A stretch of 12,678 nt of DNA, taken from Vairimorpha apis BRL 01. Its lineage: Eukaryota; Microsporidia; Nosematidae. Shown piece after piece: positions 8,116 through 12,678 of this stretch. Positions within the stretch are counted from its first letter, which is position 1. Each line of letters begins with the position of its first letter. The notes beneath the pieces were generated by a model. That model was given only the letters and a program-made list of their open reading frames with translations. It was not told where the DNA came from and ran no database searches. Location of the stretch: assembly GCA_000447185.1 (NCBI GenBank), contig KE647055.1, positions 6,314 to 18,991 on the forward strand. The letters are read 5' to 3'. The position numbers and the translations under genes were made by a program.

Positions 8116-8901
8116 TTAATTTTGTTTTATCTCAATTCCAAATAATTTTCCAATATTATCATTTCCTAATTCCTCCATCATAATATCTTTAGTTTTAAAA
8201 AAAGTATGAGATGTCAACAAAGCATCACTTCCAGCTTGATGCTGAATACCATATCTAATTAGACCCAAATCACTTGAAATTTCTTGTAATCCTTTTTTAA
8301 CATATTTACTATTTTTAATGCAAAATTTAATATCATAAAACTTTGGAAATAAAAGTATTAACAATTCATAAAAATCTTCTTCTTTTTCTGGTAACAAATT
8401 ACATGTTAAAACTTTTATTAAATATCCAAAATCATACGCTGAATGAAATGATACCCATACTACATCATCGGACATAACCAATCCAGATGTTATCAATAGC
8501 TCACCAAAATCTTGCACGTCTATACCATTTTTTTCATGCTCTCTAAAATCAATTTTAGCTTGCAACAGTAAATCAATTGATTCTTGTGCATACATATCAG
8601 TTTCTAAACAAAAACTAAAGTTAAACTGCCAAGTATTAATTGGTGATGGTCTATTACCTTGATCATCACTTAAAGATATTCCTAATTGTATTATTTTTAA
8701 AATGTCTACATTGCATCTCAACTGTTGGTAAGCAAAAGAAGATTGAGATTTAAAATTTCCTATCGGTTTCGCAACAACACCAGGAAATTCTGTGTCCATA
8801 CTAATGAAATTATATTTATGTATAAGTGATCTTATTTTTTTCATTTCAACTTCTAAATTATTTTTCCATACATTTAATATTTGTGAATTAAGCATGGGCA
8901 T
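8116..8901 (-). CDS. CAF1: CAF1/POP2 deadenylase, CCR4-NOT subunit 7
   Basis: A DEDD-family 3'-5' exonuclease that shortens poly(A) tails as part of CCR4-NOT in the cytoplasm. Numbering from the first ATG (261 residues), D36 and E38 lie in FISMDTEFPG, D157 in HSAYDFGYL, and H221 and D226 in QHQAGSDAL, so the full D-E-D-D set plus the catalytic histidine is present. The N-terminal N..VW..NL and the FKTKDIMMEELGN stretch are typical of CAF1, and the length is normal. The frame begins ATGCCCATG; since CCC marks promoters here, the second ATG (8893-8895, residue 3) is the more likely start, giving 259 residues. A decayed copy of this 5' end lies immediately upstream. RPS4 is divergent, about 500 nt away. 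Very sure of the family. Confidence 0.95.
   Translation of the reverse strand: MPMLNSQILNVWKNNLEVEMKKIRSLIHKYNFISMDTEFPGVVAKPIGNFKSQSSFAYQQLRCNVDILKIIQLGISLSDDQGNRPSPINTWQFNFSFCLETDMYAQESIDLLLQAKIDFREHEKNGIDVQDFGELLITSGLVMSDDVVWVSFHSAYDFGYLIKVLTCNLLPEKEEDFYELLILLFPKFYDIKFCIKNSKYVKKGLQEISSDLGLIRYGIQHQAGSDALLTSHTFFKTKDIMMEELGNDNIGKLFGIEIKQN
8896..8898 (-). promoter_or_regulatory. CCC start-proximal motif of CAF1
   Basis: On the minus strand CCC lies between two in-frame ATGs (ATGCCCATG). By comparison with neighbours it should precede the true start, favouring the ATG at 8893-8895. Confidence 0.6.
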
Positions 8902-8966
8902 AAATAAAGTTTTTCATTTCAACTTCTAAATTATTTTTTACAAATTTAATATTCATAACTAAACAT

Positions 8967-8969
8967 GGG
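8967..8969 (-). promoter_or_regulatory. Duplicate CCC motif upstream of CAF1
   Basis: This is the copy of the CAF1 CCC motif carried by the tandem duplication. If still active it would give a longer transcript with an 8-codon upstream frame (MPMFSYEY) ahead of the CAF1 start. Confidence 0.4.
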
Positions 8970-8980
8970 CATAAAATAAA

Positions 8981-9402
8981 TTTAATTGAAAAAAAATATA
9001 GATTCTGTTATAAAAAAAATATTGATTGTAATGAATAAAAGGTTCAAAAAAATTTAAATTATAAATGCAAGTTTTACATGAACAATTATTAAAAAATTAT
9101 GTTTTTAATTACTAAAATTAAGTATTTTATTTATTAATAGAAGAAAAATATTTTTTAAAAATAAATTTTTTTAATAAAATATTTGTTTTATAATTTTTAA
9201 GATTATTTCTCAACAAATATAAATTTTTTTCGTATTTTATACTAAAATAAAAAAATTATATTATTCATAAAAAAACAAAATTAAAATTAATACATAATAA
9301 AAAACATTTAACTTTAGATTTATACATTTTTTAATATTTAAATACATATATTTAGCTTATTAAATTATTTTGTTCTTATCATATATGTATTTTAATTTTT
9401 AT
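8981..9402. other. A+T-rich divergent intergenic, nothing further recognised
   Basis: The region between the CAF1 duplication and the RPS4 promoter motif. It holds A/T tracts only; no gene or RNA seen. Confidence 0.6.
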
Positions 9403-9405
9403 CCC
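9403..9405 (+). promoter_or_regulatory. CCC start-proximal motif of RPS4
   Basis: TATCCCTTAAAATGG places CCC 5 nt before the ATG at 9411, independently supporting that ATG as the one-codon first exon. Confidence 0.7.
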
Positions 9406-9410
9406 TTAAA

Positions 9411-10227
9411 ATGGTAAGTGAAAATTTAAAATAATTTTTAGCCAAAAGGACCAAGAAAACATTTAAACAGACAAGTTGCACCAGATTCATGGAAATTAAA
9501 CAAAAAAGAAGGTACATATGCTATAAGACCATTGAGTGGACCACATAAAAAAAATGAATGTATTCCATTAGCATATGTTCTTGAAAAATTTTTGGGATAT
9601 GCTAACAACAGAAAAGAAATTCAAATTATTTTAAAAAATAATAATATAAAAATTAATGGTAAAATTATAACCAGAAGAAAATTCCCTGTTGGTTTTGGAG
9701 ATGTCATTAGTATCGAAAAAACTAGTGAAAACTTTAGAGTTTTTTTTGATGTTACTGGTAAATTTCAATTTCATAATATTGATCAAGAGGAAGCATTATT
9801 TAAAATAGCACGTGTTACAAACAAAAAGATTATGTATGGTGACGTGCCATATATTTTTACAAATGATGGAGCATGTTTTAAATATTGTGATCCTTCTATT
9901 AATATAAATGATACAGTTAAAATTGATCTTAAATCCAGAAAAGTTATTGAATTTATTAATTTTAGTGTTAATAAAGTAGCATGCGTTGTTTCTGGTGATC
10001 AAGCAGGAAGAATTGGAACAATAGAGGCTATTAGTGAGAAAATTACACTTAAAGATTTTAGCGATAAAATTTTTAGTGTGTCTGTTGAAAATATCGTAGT
10101 TATAGGAGAAAATGAAGAGTCTTTGTTAATAAGTTTACCTAAAGAAAAAGGAGTGAGATTAACAGAACTTGAAGAGAGTAATTTGAAATTCGGTGAAATA
10201 ATTGAATTAAAAGAAGAAGCTAATTAA
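9411..10227 (+). CDS. RPS4: 40S ribosomal protein S4, spliced
   Basis: A structural and RNA-binding component of the small ribosomal subunit (eS4). The coding sequence is 9411-9413 joined to 9442-10227, 262 residues, the normal family length. After splicing, the N-terminus reads [20 protein letters not shown], the eukaryotic S4 pattern (M.[RK]GP[RK]KHL.R..AP..W.L), followed by [15 protein letters not shown]. In order: the S4 N-terminal segment, an S4 RNA-binding domain (about 43-105), the S4e central domain, and a KOW motif around SGDQAGRIG (about 185-194), ending in [22 protein letters not shown]. Without splicing the frame has no ATG at the right place. It reads away from CAF1, and kinesin follows on the same strand after about 190 nt. 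High confidence, including the intron. Confidence 0.96.
9414..9441 (+). other. 28-nt spliceosomal mini-intron in RPS4
   Basis: It begins GTAAGTG directly after the ATG and ends TAATTTTTAG. GTAAGT is the microsporidian 5' splice site, and TAATTTTTAG fits the branch site lying against the 3' splice site. Removing it places ATG exactly before the conserved PKGPRKHL. Introns at the start of ribosomal protein genes are typical of intron-poor microsporidia. Confidence 0.92.
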
Positions 10228-10419
10228 AGATTTTTAATTTATTTTTTATCATATGTTATATATGTAAATTGTATTTATTAAAAAATTACATCTATTAAAT
10301 ATGTTACCATGTAAAAAATATTATTTTGTTACGGTTATTTTTTTTGTAAAATATTATTTTAATTTAAAAAAATTTAAATATAATTCAAATTATTTAAGTA
10401 AAAAAAATTTATCCAAAAA

Positions 10420-11673
10420 ATGGGTGAGAATATTAAAACATATGTTAGAGTAAAACCACCTGCCGATAATTCTGAAATTCAAATTCAAGGAAACAATATA
10501 ATTATTGGAGAAAAACAGATGAATTTTGATAAAGTATTTACTGATTGTTCTCAAAAAGAATTATTCGATAGTATATCTGAAGATATTTTAACTAGTTCAA
10601 TACAAGGATACAACTGTACAATTTTTGCTTATGGTCAAACTGGAAGTGGTAAGACTTTTACAATACAAGGAAAAGAAAACAATCCTGGTTTAGTACAAAG
10701 ATGTTTACGTTTTATGCACAATTTAAATATGGAAATAGAATTATCATTTGTTGAAATTTATAATGAAATTTTATATGATTTGTTAGATCTACAAAATAAT
10801 AATTTAATTATAAAAGACAATAAACAATTAGAACAAATAAATGTTGAAAATTTAACAATTCTAAAATCCAATTCATATGAAGAATCTTTAAAAATTTACC
10901 AATTAGGAATTAAAACTAGAAAAACAAAGAGTACAGATATGAATTTAGAGAGCTCTAGAAGTCATTCAATTTTTACAGTTTATATCAAAAATTTATCAAA
11001 TAATGTTGTGAAAGAATCAAAATTGTCATTTGTTGATTTGGCAGGATCTGAAAGGTTGAGAAATTTGGAATTAGAAAATGTTAAAATAAAAGAAACAGGA
11101 AACATAAATAAATCTTTATTTTGTCTCGGACAAATTATTTATAAATTATCTGAAGATAGTTCTAAACATATAGGTTACAGAGATTCTAAATTGACATTTT
11201 TGTTAAAAGATTCTCTAGGTGGAAACAGTAAATTGAGAGTAATAGGTAATGTTTGTTTAGATTATAAAAGTGATACAATAAATACTTTGAATTTTTTATG
11301 CAGATTAAAAATGATCAATAATATTGCATTTACAAATTCGGAGTTTATAAATGATATTCCAGATTTAAAAAACCAGTTAAAAATATTGGATCAAGAAAAT
11401 CAAAAATTGAAAACTCAAGTTGCTTTATACAAATCAAGATCTAATTTCGACAAGGATGTTGATGACTTAACATTTTATATAAATAAAATTAAAGATGAAA
11501 TAAAAAAAGTATTTGAAAATATGAAAGAATTTGAAGAAATTAAGAATAAATTGTCTATATATGAGTTTGAAGCTAAAAAGAAAACCATATTAAAATGTGA
11601 GAAAATATTTGAAGATCTTTGTAAACAACGAAATGAAGAATTTAGAGAAGCAAAAAAAAGGCGAATTGATTAA
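10420..11673 (+). CDS. Kinesin motor protein, kinesin-12/KIF15-like
   Basis: A 417-residue N-terminal motor that walks on microtubules using ATP, probably in the intranuclear spindle. Visible parts: VRVKPP at 9-14, P-loop GQTGSGKT at 72-79, switch I NLESSRSH at 175-182, switch II DLAGSER at 206-212, and HIGYRDSKLTFLLKDSLGG from 250. GYNCTIFAYGQTGSGKTFT, INKSL.CLGQII and RLKMINN resemble KIF15 (kinesin-12), although small divergent motors are hard to class. The motor ends near 310 and is followed by about 100 residues of charged coiled coil with a basic end (KKRRID). Kinesin-12 tails are normally several hundred residues longer, so this one is very reduced. No CCC motif; upstream reads ATCCAAAAAATGGG. 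It lies downstream of RPS4 but is a separate gene. Confidence 0.92.
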   Translation: MGENIKTYVRVKPPADNSEIQIQGNNIIIGEKQMNFDKVFTDCSQKELFDSISEDILTSSIQGYNCTIFAYGQTGSGKTFTIQGKENNPGLVQRCLRFMHNLNMEIELSFVEIYNEILYDLLDLQNNNLIIKDNKQLEQINVENLTILKSNSYEESLKIYQLGIKTRKTKSTDMNLESSRSHSIFTVYIKNLSNNVVKESKLSFVDLAGSERLRNLELENVKIKETGNINKSLFCLGQIIYKLSEDSSKHIGYRDSKLTFLLKDSLGGNSKLRVIGNVCLDYKSDTINTLNFLCRLKMINNIAFTNSEFINDIPDLKNQLKILDQENQKLKTQVALYKSRSNFDKDVDDLTFYINKIKDEIKKVFENMKEFEEIKNKLSIYEFEAKKKTILKCEKIFEDLCKQRNEEFREAKKRRID

Positions 11674-12039
11674 AAATTTTTTCTTGAAAAATATTTTTTT
11701 ATTTTTATAAATTATGCTAAAAAAAATTTAATTATATAAAATTACAAAACATTATTATTTTAAAATATTTTACAAATAATATTTTAAAAACGTGATTTTA
11801 ATAAATTTTTGGAATTAAATTTGCTTATAATAGAAAAAATATTTCAATCTTAGAACTTTATAATAACTACAATAGTATATAAAATTATCATTAAACAGTC
11901 TTTAATTTTTAAAGTAAACATATTTTTTATGATTTTTACTCTATTTTTGTACATTAAAATTTTTTTTTTATAAATTTTGAAAGAACAAAATATTAATAAT
12001 TTTTATATTTTAGTAATTAAATAATTGATCAATAATAAT
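11674..12039. other. A+T-rich gap between convergent genes
   Basis: This is the 3' flank of the kinesin gene (+) and of the TPR gene (-). Nothing else recognised. Confidence 0.6.
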
Positions 12040-12678
12040 TCAACAAAAATCATCTTCTTCATAATATTTTCTATAACATACGCTATTATTCTTTTTATAA
12101 ATAATTAACAAATTTAGTCTAGAAAGTCTTTTAAGTTCCATATTATTAGATGACAAACATTCTTTGTAATACTTTTCAGCAAATCCTATATATCCTAGTG
12201 TATGATATACTACACCTATGTTATAATTTACCATATAATATTCTTCATTAGAACATAATGGAAGCAAATTTTTTAATCCATTTAAGCCTTCTTTTAACAT
12301 TTCATTTTTATTTTCATTAATTCTACATTTAAATGTTATAATTAAAATCAAATTATAGATTAACTTATTTTTAATATTTTCGTCTAATATAATATTATTA
12401 ATTAATTTATATGATTTTGGAGAAATTGATTTTGTAAAAAAACTACCTAATAATAAATTTAAAGTTAAAGATTTGTATTTTGATATTTTTCTTTTGTAGT
12501 TCATAATTGAAGTATTTGTTATTACATCATTAAATTTTTGTTTTTCTATTTCACTACTAACATAAAAATTATTATCATCATTGACTTGTATCAGTTTATT
12601 AAATTTAAAATTTTTAGATTTTTTAATAAAAATATTATTACGTTTAAAAACTCGTCTAATATTTCTTAACATATTACT
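12040..12678 (-). CDS. TPR protein, likely C-terminal part of a TFIIIC subunit (Tfc4/GTF3C3-like), partial
   Basis: The frame is open to the window edge. The ATG at 12670-12672 gives 210 residues but has no visible CCC motif and may be internal, so I treat the 5' end as missing. Residues 144-175 (numbered from that ATG) form a clear tetratricopeptide repeat, YYMVNYNIGVVYHTLG and then GFAEKYYKECL, followed by a second helix pair containing LKRLSRLNLLIIYKK. The pairing of NYNIG..YH.LG...A..YY with LKR...NL.LIY closely resembles the last TPRs of the TFIIIC tau131/GTF3C3 subunit, which positions TFIIIB on tRNA and 5S genes. Yeast Tfc4 is about 1000 residues, so much would lie to the right. A generic TPR protein is the alternative. 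The acidic C-terminus ends in a cysteine. Confidence 0.6.
   Translation of the reverse strand, partial: SNMLRNIRRVFKRNNIFIKKSKNFKFNKLIQVNDDNNFYVSSEIEKQKFNDVITNTSIMNYKRKISKYKSLTLNLLLGSFFTKSISPKSYKLINNIILDENIKNKLIYNLILIITFKCRINENKNEMLKEGLNGLKNLLPLCSNEEYYMVNYNIGVVYHTLGYIGFAEKYYKECLSSNNMELKRLSRLNLLIIYKKNNSVCYRKYYEEDDFC

Larger units (their letters stand above)
8836..8980 (-). repeat. Tandem duplication of CAF1 promoter and first codons
   Basis: Two adjacent units of about 72 nt, roughly 8836-8908 (inside the gene) and 8909-8980 (upstream). Both contain CATGGGCAT (8893-8901 and 8964-8972) and TTTTCATTTCAACTTCTAAA. The inner copy encodes residues 1 to about 22 of CAF1. The outer copy has substitutions and small indels, so that its ATGCCCATG opens only an 8-codon frame (stop 8946-8948). 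The offset between copies shifts from 73 to 71 nt across the unit. Confidence 0.85.

Noticed and set aside
9796..10002. 68-codon minus-strand frame
   Set aside because: It lies wholly inside RPS4 on the opposite strand and has no resemblance to any family, so it is a shadow frame.
9532..10227. RPS4 starting at the TTG at 9532
   Set aside because: Conserved S4 sequence continues upstream to an intron preceded by ATG and CCC.

Overview
The window looks like nuclear DNA from a microsporidian, an obligate intracellular relative of fungi. The evidence is extreme A+T richness, short eukaryotic proteins, a 28-nt intron placed directly after the start codon of a ribosomal protein gene, and a CCC motif 0-8 nt upstream of six start codons, which is a known microsporidian promoter signature. 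The genome is not compact: single genes sit in long A+T deserts of about 0.4-1.6 kb. I cannot name the species. All homology calls come from remembered family patterns, not from a search.

Layout from left to right. A small KEN-box protein (+, 26-271). A possible scrap of Tc1/mariner transposase (+, 606-746). A GYF-domain protein with a candidate eIF4E-binding motif (-, 1497-2468). A PI31-like proteasome regulator (-, to 3445). A probable small gene broken by two frame changes (-, 4041-4248). A long empty stretch. eIF4E (+, 5822-6352). A Ubc8/UBE2H-type ubiquitin-conjugating enzyme whose true start needs a frame change (+, 7196-7713). The CAF1/POP2 deadenylase (-, 8116-8901), with a decayed tandem copy of its own promoter and first codons just upstream. 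Ribosomal protein S4 with its mini-intron (+, 9411-10227). A kinesin-12-like motor (+, 10420-11673). The C-terminal part of a TPR protein resembling a TFIIIC subunit (-, 12040 to the window edge).

Functionally the genes are mostly housekeeping: translation (eIF4E, RPS4), mRNA decay and repression (CAF1, GYF protein), ubiquitin-proteasome (E2, PI31), spindle and cell cycle (kinesin, KEN-box protein) and Pol III transcription (TFIIIC-like). They are separate monocistronic genes, not an operon. An eIF4E, a GIGYF-like protein and CAF1 are three parts of one conserved mRNA-repression pathway, and two of them show unusual changes at their known binding surfaces.

The strongest oddity is that three loci (E2, PI31, the small gene at 4041-4248) each make better sense if a run of A in the coding strand is one base longer. 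There are four such sites and all need +1 A. Systematic homopolymer undercalling is the simplest explanation; gene decay and transcriptional slippage are alternatives.
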